Assembly (NCBI GenBank): GCA_041485165.1
Contig: JBGPJC010000001.1
Coordinates: 1-64,000, forward strand
Direction of reading: 5' to 3'
Origin: JAAFGT01 sp041485165
Lineage (GTDB): Bacteria; Acidobacteriota; Terriglobia; Acidiferrales; UBA7541
DNA: 64,000 bases
In this document: piece after piece, positions 25,240 through 34,303 of the stretch
Numbering within the stretch: position 1 is the first letter of the stretch
Layout of the letters: each line of letters opens with the position of its first letter
Position numbers and translations under genes: made by a program
Notes under the pieces: model-generated
What the model saw: the letters and a program-made list of their open reading frames with translations, nothing else
Database searches by the model: none
Told to the model about the DNA's origin: nothing

Positions 25240-26637
25240 TCAGAGAACCCCCACCATATTCCAGTAACCCACCGCGATGACCAGAGTGACCGCCGCGATT
25301 AACGCATAGGCGCTGGCCAGACGGGCCCGCTGGCCGGCGCTGAAAGCTTGTCCCTCGGTGATTCCCTCCCCCATGGCGATCCAGATGTTCTGATACGACA
25401 CCCAGAACGGCACACTGGCCAGGAGCAGCGGCGCAACCACCAGCAACGGGCGAATCCCGGCCGTAGAAGCCACATCCACGATGGGCAGGAAGAGCACGGA
25501 TATGGCGATAAACCCGCTGGGGTCCAGAAATCTAAGCAGCAGCATGGCCACGGCCAGCACCAGAAAAAATGCCACCGGTCTGAAGGTAAGCTGCTTCACC
25601 ACCGGCACGGCGTAGCTGGTGAGCAAGTCGGTCATCTTGTATTCCTGGACGACGTTGGCCAGGCTGAAGATTCCGCCGAGGAAAAGCATCAGTGTCCAGG
25701 AAACGCCGGTCCCGATGTCCTTGTCGCCCACGATCCCAAACATGGTGAATACTGCCAGGCCCAGCATGCCAATCAAAAACCCGGGCAGATAGTGGATGCG
25801 ATCTGTGGCCCAATAGGCGATGGAAACCAGGACGACAGCCGCGGTGATGAGCTCGTCCCGCTTGATGGCGCCGAGCGCGTGCAGTTCCCGCTTGGCGAAC
25901 GCGCTGGAGACTTCCAGGCGCGATTCCGGCCGCAACACCAGCGGATTCACCGCAATCAACAGCACACAGAGAAGCAGGGTGGGAAATGCCAGCACCTGCG
26001 CGTAGCTCAGCCAGCTCAAGGCCAGTTGCTTGGACTGGAAGAGTGAATCCACCACCGGGCCAAACAACGAGCCGTAAAGAAACGCGCAGCCGGGAACCAC
26101 AGCCATCTCAATGGCCGAGATCATGATCAACGCCGCGCCGCGGCTGCGTGGCGCCAGCTCCAGCGACTGCACCAGTGCCCAGGCAATGGGCACGATGATT
26201 GCCGTGCGCACGGTCATCGAAGGGATGCCCAGCGCCAGGACCAGCCCGATCACAAAAAATGCCGAAAGGATTCCCCGGTAGGTCGCGGGAAAAAGCGAAA
26301 GGATGTAGTAAGCCAGCCGCCGCGCCAGGCCGGTGCGCTGCATGGCAAACCCGTAGAAAAGCACGCAGAGCAGAATCCAGAACTGCGGGCTGGCAAAGCC
26401 GCCCAGCACCAGAGGCACGCGGATCCCGGCCAGAATCATCAGCGCCATCATCAGCACGGATGCCACGCCGTTGTTCATCACTTGGAAGGCCCACAGCAAG
26501 ACCGTAAAGGCGGAGATGGCTACGACGTATTGCGCCGGCCGGGGAAGGACGCGGAGTGGAGGCAAAACCAGGATCGCCAGACCGGCCGCGGCCGCAACGC
26601 CGAATCCGATCCACCTGGATTTCATCTGAGAACTCAT
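25240..26637 (-). CDS. DASS/SLC13-type anion symporter
   Basis: About 465 residues and almost entirely membrane-embedded, with 11-13 hydrophobic helices. Segments such as GVASVLMMALMILAGI, SMTVRTAIIVPIAWALV and SWTLMLFLGGIFSLANVV fit the divalent-anion:Na+ symporter (SLC13/ArsB-NhaD) fold with its two re-entrant loops. Known members import dicarboxylates, citrate, sulfate or phosphate; the substrate here is not clear. The ATG at 26637 is preferred because the protein is hydrophobic from about residue 8. A GTG at 26676 remains possible. It is divergent from the CoA-ligase gene. Confidence 0.8.
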   Translation of the reverse strand: MSSQMKSRWIGFGVAAAAGLAILVLPPLRVLPRPAQYVVAISAFTVLLWAFQVMNNGVASVLMMALMILAGIRVPLVLGGFASPQFWILLCVLFYGFAMQRTGLARRLAYYILSLFPATYRGILSAFFVIGLVLALGIPSMTVRTAIIVPIAWALVQSLELAPRSRGAALIMISAIEMAVVPGCAFLYGSLFGPVVDSLFQSKQLALSWLSYAQVLAFPTLLLCVLLIAVNPLVLRPESRLEVSSAFAKRELHALGAIKRDELITAAVVLVSIAYWATDRIHYLPGFLIGMLGLAVFTMFGIVGDKDIGTGVSWTLMLFLGGIFSLANVVQEYKMTDLLTSYAVPVVKQLTFRPVAFFLVLAVAMLLLRFLDPSGFIAISVLFLPIVDVASTAGIRPLLVVAPLLLASVPFWVSYQNIWIAMGEGITEGQAFSAGQRARLASAYALIAAVTLVIAVGYWNMVGVL

Positions 26638-26904
26638 CGCGGTGCCTGCAACTGGCGAGACAGCGATGAGCAGCACCCCTTCATCTGCGACCCGCGCCCC
26701 GTGACGTCTTGCACAGCATTCTTGCGGGCGAATATATCATCACTGTCCTCTCTTCCAGGAATTCAGGCCTAAAAACAGGGCGCGACACTCCGGCGATTCA
26801 AGTACAATTTTGTCCGCTGTCCATCTCGAGCCGCGGGCGAATGGAGCCCGGAAATCAGGAAGTAATTTCGGCTCACCACACTCGCAAGAGATCGGAAGGC
26901 TGGG

Positions 26905-28203
26905 ATGCCCTACTTCGACCGTGCCGTCGAGACCATGCCGCGCGAGCGGCTGCAGGCCATGCAGCTCGAAAAGCTGCGCGCGGTTATTTCCCAGCTTCTC
27001 GGGCGCAACCGTTTTTACACCAATAAATGGAAAGAGGCCGGCGTCGCGCCGGGAGACATCCGCTCGCTAGCGGACCTGGTGCGACTTCCCTTCACCACCA
27101 AGGCGGAGCTGGTCCAGGCGCAAGCTGATGCGCCGCCGTTCGGAACCAATTCGACCTTCCCGGAGACCGAGTACACGCGTTTTCACCAGACGTCGGGCAC
27201 CACGGGCGCGCCTCTGCGCGTCCTGGACACGCAGGAGAGTTGGGACTGGTGGGGCAAGTGCTGGGGGTATGTACTCTCCGGCGCCGGCGTTACCTCCGCG
27301 GACCGCCTCTTCCTGGCTTTCGCCTTCGGCCCGTTCATTGGCTTCTGGGCCGCCGTGGAGGGAGCGAAACGCGTTGGGGCCACGATGATCCCCGGTGGCG
27401 GATGGGATTCGCTCCAGCGCCTGCATATGATGCGCGAGCTGCGCGCCACGGCGATCTGCTGCACCCCCACCTACGCCTTGCGCCTCGCTGATGTCGCCCG
27501 GCAGGAGAATTTCGATCTGAGCTCGATCCCCATCCGCACGCTAGTCCACGCCGGAGAACCCGGCGCAAATGTCGCGCACACCAAGGCGCGCATCGAGGCC
27601 GCCTGGGGCGCCAAGTGCTTCGACCACGCGGGTGCGTCCGAAGTGGGCGCGCACAGCTTCGAATGCGAAGTCCAGCCCGGCGGGATCCACGTCATCGAAA
27701 GCGAATTCATCGCCGAGGTGGTCGACCCTCAGACCGGGCGAGAAACGCCCCCAGGTGCAATCGGCGAGCTGGTGATTACCAATCTGGGCCGCCCCGGATT
27801 CCCCGTGGTCCGCTATCGCACCGGGGACCTGGTGCGCATGAATCTGGCTCCCTGCGCGTGCGGCCGCACCTTCGCGCGTCTCGATGGCGGCTTGCTGGGA
27901 CGCAGCGACGACATGGTGACCATCCGCGGCGTCAACGTTTACCCCACCGCCATCGAAAATGTAATCCGTCAGTTCGCGAAAGTGGAGGAGTTCCAGATAA
28001 CGGTAACGAGACGGCGGGAGATGCAGGACCTGGAAATACAGATCGAGATCGCGAATGCCGCGGATGCGGAGAGCATGCGGGCTCGCGTCGAACAGGCCAT
28101 CCAGCACGCGCTCTCACTGCGTCCCACGGTCAGCTTGGCGGCGCCGGGAACTCTTCCCCGCTATGAAATGAAGGCCCGGCGCCTTCGGCGGCTCGACGGT
28201 TAG
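26905..28203 (+). CDS. Phenylacetate-CoA ligase (PaaK)-like adenylate-forming enzyme
   Basis: 432 residues, the usual length. The N-terminal MPYFDRAVETMPRERLQAMQ is typical of PaaK-like enzymes. The nucleotide motif HQTSGTTGAPLRVLD, the central VRYRTGDLVRMN and the C-terminal RGVNVYPTAIENVI with the lid domain are all present. The enzyme would activate an aryl or other carboxylate as an acyl-CoA. The zinc-like Cys pair in APCACGRTFARLD is a family feature. Its stop codon overlaps the stop codon of the convergent TonB gene. No other phenylacetate pathway genes are nearby, so the natural substrate is open. Confidence 0.88.
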   Translation: MPYFDRAVETMPRERLQAMQLEKLRAVISQLLGRNRFYTNKWKEAGVAPGDIRSLADLVRLPFTTKAELVQAQADAPPFGTNSTFPETEYTRFHQTSGTTGAPLRVLDTQESWDWWGKCWGYVLSGAGVTSADRLFLAFAFGPFIGFWAAVEGAKRVGATMIPGGGWDSLQRLHMMRELRATAICCTPTYALRLADVARQENFDLSSIPIRTLVHAGEPGANVAHTKARIEAAWGAKCFDHAGASEVGAHSFECEVQPGGIHVIESEFIAEVVDPQTGRETPPGAIGELVITNLGRPGFPVVRYRTGDLVRMNLAPCACGRTFARLDGGLLGRSDDMVTIRGVNVYPTAIENVIRQFAKVEEFQITVTRRREMQDLEIQIEIANAADAESMRARVEQAIQHALSLRPTVSLAAPGTLPRYEMKARRLRRLDG

Positions 28204-31200
28204 AACGAGAGCTTGGCGGCAAACTGGAGCTGCCGAGGATTGAAAGTGGTCCTCGGGCTGCCGAACCCCGGATTAGCTGGGTCCGCAACTCCATCTTTGT
28301 AGTGCCGGGGGGTACCTCCGATGAAATCCGGCGCAAAGTACACACTGAATACCTCGTCCACGTTTGCGCGGTTGAACAGATTGAACACCTCAGCGATCAC
28401 CTGAATTCTCATCCGCTCTTTAATCCGGAAATACCGGGAAAGACGAAGGTCCGCGGACACCAGCTTGTCGCCGAAATATGTATTCCTCGCGGCGAGCCCC
28501 ACGCGGTCGGTCACCGGATTGGTGTCGTTATTCACGTCAAACCCCGCAAAGATGGTGAAGGGGCGCGCGGCCTGCGCGGTGATAATGCTGCTCACTTCGA
28601 ATTGCCGGAGAAAGGTCTTCTCCGGTCCCGTGGCGACAAAGTTGGCGATGAACCGGTGGCGAACATCCTGGTTCGAGTTGGCCCGCTCCAGGTTTCTCTT
28701 GAACAGATTCTGCGGGGTGCTGACGAACGTGGTGAAGGTCCCGTCATCCAGCGTCTTCGAAAAAGTGTAGTTGGCGTTCAGCCGGAAATACTTGCCGGCC
28801 TTTTCGCTGGCCTGAAGCGTGAAGCCATGGTAGATGGAGTTGCCGCTGTTGTCCGTGAAGTAGAAAAGGCCGGCGTTGTATTCCGGTCCATTGAACAAGG
28901 CCTTGCCGTTCGGGAGCGTCGCGCCACCGGTGCAGTTGACGAGGATGTCGTTCTTGGGATTTCGCGTCTGCGTGGCGCCCACTGGGCAGGAGACGTTTAA
29001 GTTCTCGGCGCGCACCAGCTTGTGCGCGGAAACAAATAGATACCCGGCGCTGACCGTCAGGCCCCTTCCAATTTCGCGGTCGATCTCCAGGCTGGCCTGT
29101 TCGGAATAGGATGTGCGGCTGTTGGGATCCACCCCGTCTGCGGCCACCGTGTTCAGAAACCTCCCCGTGGTAGCAGGGTTGGGAGGAAAGAAAAAGTTCG
29201 GGGGGACCTGGCCCGCAGCGACCGGGCCACCCGGGCCCATTCCCCCGACGAGAAAGTTACGGGCATCAACCGCCGCATTCGACAAAAAGCCAGGCCCTCC
29301 AGGAACCGTGGGGTCCTGGTTGAGACTATATCCCGCAGTGTTCGCGCCTTGCCGCGAGCCCGGAAAGGCGGCCTGATCACAAGGAGCGCCAGGAGCAATG
29401 GCCGTGTTGGTAGAATCAAATATGTGGCAGATCTGCGACGGCGGCCGTTGCGGAGAAGTCACGAAGAAGAAACCAAGATTGTAACGGTCGTAGAACAGCC
29501 CGCCTCCGGCGCGAATGACCGTGTGTTTGTCCGGGGAGTAGGCCAGGCCGAATCTGGGCGCAAAGTTATTCAGGTCGTGTTTGACTTGTTGGGTAAGACC
29601 TCCCTCGAAATCCCACCGCAAGCCGTAGTTCATCGTCAGCTTGGGAGTGACCTTCCACTGATCCTGGGCAAAGAATCCATAATAAGAGTGGTTCAGGTGG
29701 ACCCTGAAGTCTTCCGCGCGGGAAGGCAGAAATGCGTTTTCAAAAGTTGTCGGGATAACCGGTGGAAGACTGCCCTCAGCGACCGGGCCGTTTCCCAGCG
29801 GTGCCCCCCAGAAGATAATCGGCACTCCATTGAGCACCGGCGGGAGCGGACACACATCCCCGGGGTTGGGTGATGGCGCTATCATCGCCGCCGGGTTCAC
29901 GAAGTTGGCAAAGGCCACCAGGCAGTTGATCCCCGGGACAATGATGCGCATGGGGGTGAATCCGGGCCAGAGGACCTTATCGCGGAGGAAGTTCGTGTCC
30001 ACACCGAAATTCACAACGTGAGAGCCCTTGACCCAGGACACGGTGTCCGAGAACTGCAGGCGGGACTCGCCGATAAAATCGAATACTCCGAAGTTGTGGC
30101 CAAACAAGAGCGAGTTGGGGATGTCCAGGTTGGGCTGGCCGGTAACTCCGGGGAAGTCATACGACCGGTGAGCGAACTGGAACAAGAAAGTATTGATAAA
30201 GTTTGGTTTGAGCTGCGAAGAGAGCATCGCAACCACAGACTGATCGCGAAGGAAGAGGTTATGCCCGCTGCTCGGGGCGCCGATGCCGCCCCCATCCAGC
30301 GTGTTTCCTACCAGCACATTCAAGTCGCGGGCATCCAGAACGTTGTAGCGCACCGTCAGCCGGTGCTTGTCAGTGAGTTGGTGATCGAGCTTGATAAAGC
30401 CGTTATCGGTGTCGGCGGTCTTGAGGACGTTGAGATTTTCGTTCGCGCCTCCCACCGTGTTTGGCAGAAGGGCGGTCTTGGCCAGATTGATGAGTGTCAG
30501 GTCGTTCCTGAGAGTGGCCGGGAAGGTTGGCGCCTCGCCCCGCCGCTGGCCTTCGTAGTTCATGAAGATAAAGGTCTTGTCCTTCTTGATTGGACCTCCG
30601 AGAGTAACGCCGAACTGGTTTTGCCGCAGAGTATTTGGCAGCGGCGCGGGCAGCAGGAGCGATCGCGCGTTCGTGGCGTTGTTTTGCAGGTAGTCATACA
30701 CCGAGCCGTGCCACTCATTCGTGCCCGACTTGGTGACGATGTTCACGATCCCGCCGAGCGCCCGGCCATAATCCGCTCCAAAACTGTTGTTCACCACACG
30801 GAACTCGCTGACCGCTTCCTGCGAGGGCGTGCCCCGTTGGGAAGACGTCACCGTATTGATGGTATCCGCGCCATCCACGGTGACGATATTGCTGAAGTCG
30901 CGCATGCCGCCAAAGGAGACGCGGGTGACCTCAAACTCCGTGAACGTGGACTGCAAGCTGGTCCGCCCGGTGGCAACTCCCGGGGTCAGGAGAGCGAAAT
31001 CAGTGAATAATCTGCCGCTGATGGGAAGGGATCCGATCTGGTTGGAATCAATGACCTGGCTGATTTCAGTGCGCGAGGGTTCGACAGGCGGCGCTTCGCC
31101 GGTGACCGTGACTTGTTCACCGCGCGAGGCGACTTTCAAGGTCACGTCGATGGTGGCCGTCTGGCCCACACTCAATGTGATCCCGGTCTGCGTGTAACTC

Positions 31201-31472
31201 GCGAAGCCGGTATAGGCGACCTTCAGCTCGTAGCGCCCAGGAGGCAGACTGGGTAACACGTAAAACCCGGAGTCATTGGAGGTCGCGGTGTAGACACGAT
31301 TGGTGTCCATCTCCCGCAGGGTGAAGGAGGCCTTGGCAACCGAGCCTCCGCTCTCGTCCCGCACGGTCCCGTTGAGTTGGGCGAAGCCGGTGACCTGGGC
31401 GGAAGCGCACGGCGCCTGCAGGGCCAGAATCGCCACAACAACCAAGGCACTCCAATTCCAAGCTGATTTCAT
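28200..31472 (-). CDS. TonB-dependent receptor, carboxypeptidase-regulatory-like (Oar-type), second copy
   Basis: 1090 residues. Signal peptide (SALVVVAILALQAPCASAQ), carboxypeptidase-regulatory-like domain (LNGTVRDESGGSVAKASFTL), plug (IGSLPISGRLFTDFALLTPG; GGIVNIVTKSGTNEWHGSVY) and a long barrel ending RQLQFAAKLSF. The ATG follows AGAGAGGAGATGT. It has the same plan as the receptor at 5179-8973 but is about 170 residues shorter in the barrel, so the two are paralogues and not a recent duplication. The neighbouring TetR gene is divergent and could regulate it. The substrate is unknown. Confidence 0.92.
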   Translation of the reverse strand: MKSAWNWSALVVVAILALQAPCASAQVTGFAQLNGTVRDESGGSVAKASFTLREMDTNRVYTATSNDSGFYVLPSLPPGRYELKVAYTGFASYTQTGITLSVGQTATIDVTLKVASRGEQVTVTGEAPPVEPSRTEISQVIDSNQIGSLPISGRLFTDFALLTPGVATGRTSLQSTFTEFEVTRVSFGGMRDFSNIVTVDGADTINTVTSSQRGTPSQEAVSEFRVVNNSFGADYGRALGGIVNIVTKSGTNEWHGSVYDYLQNNATNARSLLLPAPLPNTLRQNQFGVTLGGPIKKDKTFIFMNYEGQRRGEAPTFPATLRNDLTLINLAKTALLPNTVGGANENLNVLKTADTDNGFIKLDHQLTDKHRLTVRYNVLDARDLNVLVGNTLDGGGIGAPSSGHNLFLRDQSVVAMLSSQLKPNFINTFLFQFAHRSYDFPGVTGQPNLDIPNSLLFGHNFGVFDFIGESRLQFSDTVSWVKGSHVVNFGVDTNFLRDKVLWPGFTPMRIIVPGINCLVAFANFVNPAAMIAPSPNPGDVCPLPPVLNGVPIIFWGAPLGNGPVAEGSLPPVIPTTFENAFLPSRAEDFRVHLNHSYYGFFAQDQWKVTPKLTMNYGLRWDFEGGLTQQVKHDLNNFAPRFGLAYSPDKHTVIRAGGGLFYDRYNLGFFFVTSPQRPPSQICHIFDSTNTAIAPGAPCDQAAFPGSRQGANTAGYSLNQDPTVPGGPGFLSNAAVDARNFLVGGMGPGGPVAAGQVPPNFFFPPNPATTGRFLNTVAADGVDPNSRTSYSEQASLEIDREIGRGLTVSAGYLFVSAHKLVRAENLNVSCPVGATQTRNPKNDILVNCTGGATLPNGKALFNGPEYNAGLFYFTDNSGNSIYHGFTLQASEKAGKYFRLNANYTFSKTLDDGTFTTFVSTPQNLFKRNLERANSNQDVRHRFIANFVATGPEKTFLRQFEVSSIITAQAARPFTIFAGFDVNNDTNPVTDRVGLAARNTYFGDKLVSADLRLSRYFRIKERMRIQVIAEVFNLFNRANVDEVFSVYFAPDFIGGTPRHYKDGVADPANPGFGSPRTTFNPRQLQFAAKLSF

Positions 31473-31928
31473 ACATCTCCTCTCTGTGCTGCGAGCGTTA
31501 AGCCGACGTTTGCGCAGGGCAAATCAAACTCAAGCCTGATTCTTTGCGGCCGGAAGGGGCGGATTTTGGATGATTGAGGTTCGCTTGCAGCGCGACTCGC
31601 GCGGGCACGGATAGGATCGCAGTCCGAACATCTCCGGCGGATTGCGCTCATCCGCGGTCGCGCGCTGCGGATTAATGAAAAGGCGAACGGATGGGGCAGA
31701 CGAACAAGGGTGCGCACCGGCAGGACGACGCTTACCGGACGGTCGTTCATGGCTCCCATCACCCCGCAGGTTCTACCGGGATTTGAATCCGGCAGACCGC
31801 CCACGCCCGAATCTGCAGGGCATGTTAGGAAGTGGAGTTCTCGCTGTCAAGAGCTTTCTCAGTTTGTTTGACCAAGCGTTCAAAAACTTCAAAAGCATTG
31901 TCCTGTAGCCGCCCTGGTCCGCTGTGCT
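31473..31928. other. Divergent region between TonB receptor and TetR gene
   Basis: 456 bases with no supported gene. It should carry the promoters of both neighbours. An imperfect inverted repeat near 31867 is listed as a candidate operator. The remainder shows no obvious repeat or RNA structure. Confidence 0.5.
31867..31884. promoter_or_regulatory. Candidate TetR operator
   Basis: TTTGACCAAGCGTTCAAA is an 18-base inverted repeat with six of nine pairs matched and perfect TTTGA/TCAAA ends. It lies 45-62 bases upstream of the tetR start in the divergent promoter region, where autoregulatory TetR operators normally occur. It includes TTGACC, which could serve as a -35 element. Binding is inferred. 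Confidence 0.4.
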
Positions 31929-32600
31929 ATGCTGTCGGCAGAAAATCCCATGTCTGACTCAGCGGACAAGTATGCGAAGAGGCGGCTGGAAATCCTGAGG
32001 AGCGCGGCGGCAGCCTTTCGCCGCCACGGCTACTACGGTTCCACGGTCGGTTCCATCGCTCGCGCTTTGCGTATGAACAAGGGGAACCTCTACTACTACT
32101 TCCGAAACAAGGAAGAGATTCTTTATTTCTGTCACGATTATTCGCTCGATCTTCTGCTCGAGTTGCTGAAAAAAACGGAAAGACGCGACTGCCCTCCCGA
32201 TGAAAAGCTCCGTACGTTGATCGTCGCCTTCGTTCATATGATTATCGATGAGCTGCGCGGAACAGCGTTGACCCTGGACCTGCAGGCCCTGTCTCCGCCA
32301 CGCTTGCGCAAAGTCATCGCCAAACGCGACAAATTTGATCGCGGCATTCGCCGCATCCTCCGCAGCGGAATGGAGACCGGCGTCTTCCGCGCGGGCGATC
32401 CCAAACTGCTTACCTTTGTGATCCTCGGATCGGTAAACTGGATTCCCCGCTGGTTTGACCCTCGCGGCCCGGCCCATTCCGACGAGATCGGCCAGGCATT
32501 CGCCGATTACCTGATCACGGGACTGTTGCACTCCGGCAGCGAGAATCGCCAGGCACGCCGCTTCCCTTCCCCGGTTCTGACCAGGCGAGCAGCCAGCTAG
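31929..32600 (+). CDS. TetR/AcrR family transcriptional regulator
   Basis: About 216-223 residues. The N-terminal helix-turn-helix is typical: EILRSAAAAFRRHGYYGSTV, then SIARALRMNKGNLYYYFRNK and EEILYF. The C-terminal ligand domain (VHMIIDELRGTALTLDLQAL; RDKFDRGIRRILRSGMETGV) resembles that of acyl-CoA or fatty-acid-responsive TetR regulators, but the ligand cannot be assigned. The second ATG at 31950 is also a likely start. It probably controls itself and one or both neighbours, the divergent TonB receptor or the dehydrogenase gene downstream. Confidence 0.88.
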   Translation: MLSAENPMSDSADKYAKRRLEILRSAAAAFRRHGYYGSTVGSIARALRMNKGNLYYYFRNKEEILYFCHDYSLDLLLELLKKTERRDCPPDEKLRTLIVAFVHMIIDELRGTALTLDLQALSPPRLRKVIAKRDKFDRGIRRILRSGMETGVFRAGDPKLLTFVILGSVNWIPRWFDPRGPAHSDEIGQAFADYLITGLLHSGSENRQARRFPSPVLTRRAAS

Positions 32601-32821
32601 CGGCCGGCGGTTATCCTCAGAACTCCCCGGCTCGTTTGCAGGCCCTCTTCTTCACTCTGCCTGACGTAGCCTTGTAATCCTCGCGGCTCCCCAACGAATT
32701 CACGCAAGTCTGGCGTAAACTATTCCGGCCTCGGCGAACTGCGGAAGTGGGCCTGATACCCACCGGTTTTTTCCGGTTGCAGGTTCCATCATGCCGGGGC
32801 GCCAAAGGAGAGGAATCAGAC

Positions 32822-33994
32822 ATGGGTTACCACTACGCAGTGCTTGGCGCGGGAAGACAGGGCACCGCCGCGGCTTACGATTTCGCCAGCCACGGCGACG
32901 CCAGCCGTGTGTCGCTCGCGGACCTCAGCCTCGAGCAGGCCAAGACCGCCGCTGCGCGCGTGAACTCGCTGGCCGGCAGAGAAATTGCTTTTGCTTCGCA
33001 ACTCAACGTGAAGGACTCCCAGGCCGTCGTCCAGTTCCTGCGTGGCGTGAACGCCTTCGTCAGCGCCGTGCCCTTCTACCTGAACTTGGACATTGCCCGC
33101 GCCGCCATCGAGGCCGGCGCGTCCATGGCCGACCTGGGCGGAAATACGGCGATTGTGTTTGATGAGTTGGCGCTCGACGAACAAGCGCGGCGCGCCGGCA
33201 TCACCATCATCCCCGATTGCGGTATGGTGCCCGGTCTGGGGACGTCGGTGTGCGTCGCGGCCATGGAGATGGTGGAAAACCCGCGCGACGTTTACCTGTG
33301 GGATGGCGGCCTGCCGCAGAATCCGATCGAGCCCTGGAACTACATTCTCACCTTCCATTTCGAAGGCCTGATCAACGAATACTTCGACACCACGGAGTTT
33401 CTTCGCGACGGAAAGATCGTGAATGTGGGTTGCTTCGACGAATACGAGCTGGTGGAATTCCCACCTCCGCTTGGCCAGTTGGAAGCATTCTCGACTGCCG
33501 GCGGGACGTCCTCTGCGCCGCGAACTTTTCTCGGCAAGCTGCGCACCTATCAGAACATGACGCTGCGTTACAAAGGTCATGTTGCGCAATGGAAAGCATT
33601 CCGCGACGCCGGCCTATTTGCTACCAAGCCGGTCGCGGTGAAAGGCGGCTCGGTGCGGCCTCGCGACGTTCTGGAAGCTTTGCTCGATCCACAGCTCCGC
33701 GCGCGCCCCGGCGAAAAGGATGTTTGCATCATCCGCGCAAAGGCGGTAGGAGAGTCAGGCGGTCATACGGCCGAGGCGGTCGTGGACCTCTTCGATTATT
33801 ACGACGACAAGACCGGCTTCACTGCCATGGAACGCACCACCGGCTGGCACGCCGCGATCATAGCCATCCTCATGGCCCGCGGCGAAATCCGCAAAGGCGC
33901 GGTCCCCGTCGAGCTGGCCGTTACCGGTAAGCGCGTGCTCGAGGAATGCCGCGCGCGCGGAATGAAGATCGCGCAAACGCTGCGGCCACGTTAA
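32822..33994 (+). CDS. Saccharopine dehydrogenase-family oxidoreductase
   Basis: 390 residues from the ATG at 32822, which has GGAGAGGAA upstream. The Rossmann motif is clear at the start (YHYAVLGAGRQGTAAAYD, GxGxxG), followed by VSAVPFYLNLDIARAAIEAG and IPDCGMVPGLGTSVC, typical of the saccharopine dehydrogenase/lysine 6-dehydrogenase group. These enzymes act on lysine or related amino acids with NAD(P). The ACVAAMEM and WDGGLPQNP blocks fit the family's second domain. No other lysine genes are nearby. Substrate unproven. Confidence 0.85.
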   Translation: MGYHYAVLGAGRQGTAAAYDFASHGDASRVSLADLSLEQAKTAAARVNSLAGREIAFASQLNVKDSQAVVQFLRGVNAFVSAVPFYLNLDIARAAIEAGASMADLGGNTAIVFDELALDEQARRAGITIIPDCGMVPGLGTSVCVAAMEMVENPRDVYLWDGGLPQNPIEPWNYILTFHFEGLINEYFDTTEFLRDGKIVNVGCFDEYELVEFPPPLGQLEAFSTAGGTSSAPRTFLGKLRTYQNMTLRYKGHVAQWKAFRDAGLFATKPVAVKGGSVRPRDVLEALLDPQLRARPGEKDVCIIRAKAVGESGGHTAEAVVDLFDYYDDKTGFTAMERTTGWHAAIIAILMARGEIRKGAVPVELAVTGKRVLEECRARGMKIAQTLRPR

Positions 33995-34303
33995 GGCCCG
34001 TGCGCTGAAAGGCGTAAGACCGTGGGCGCCGCGCAAGATTTCTGCAGACGGCATCGGTGAATCCCCGAAACGCTTTTGTTTTCCTCAACATCTAACATAT
34101 ATGAGGTTATGATTTACCCCCAGGTTCGGGAAGAGGCTCGCGCCGGGCACAGCTCACGAAACAGAGGACCCGGTCGTCGGCGAACTGTGGTGAAGCGGCG
34201 ATTCTCCGCGAAAATGCGGCACGAGAGAGCCAGCGATTTTTTCCATTTACTCCAATTTGACTCCCCGATCGTGGCTGGGGATTAGGTTAAGAATGAGAGC
34301 AAA
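33995..34303. other. Intergenic region upstream of the RND efflux operon
   Basis: 309 bases with no supported gene. An AT-richer pocket at 34078-34120 contains CCTCA...TGAGG (34083-34106) and TATGAT, a plausible promoter for the efflux operon. The evidence for a specific start site is weak. Confidence 0.4.
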
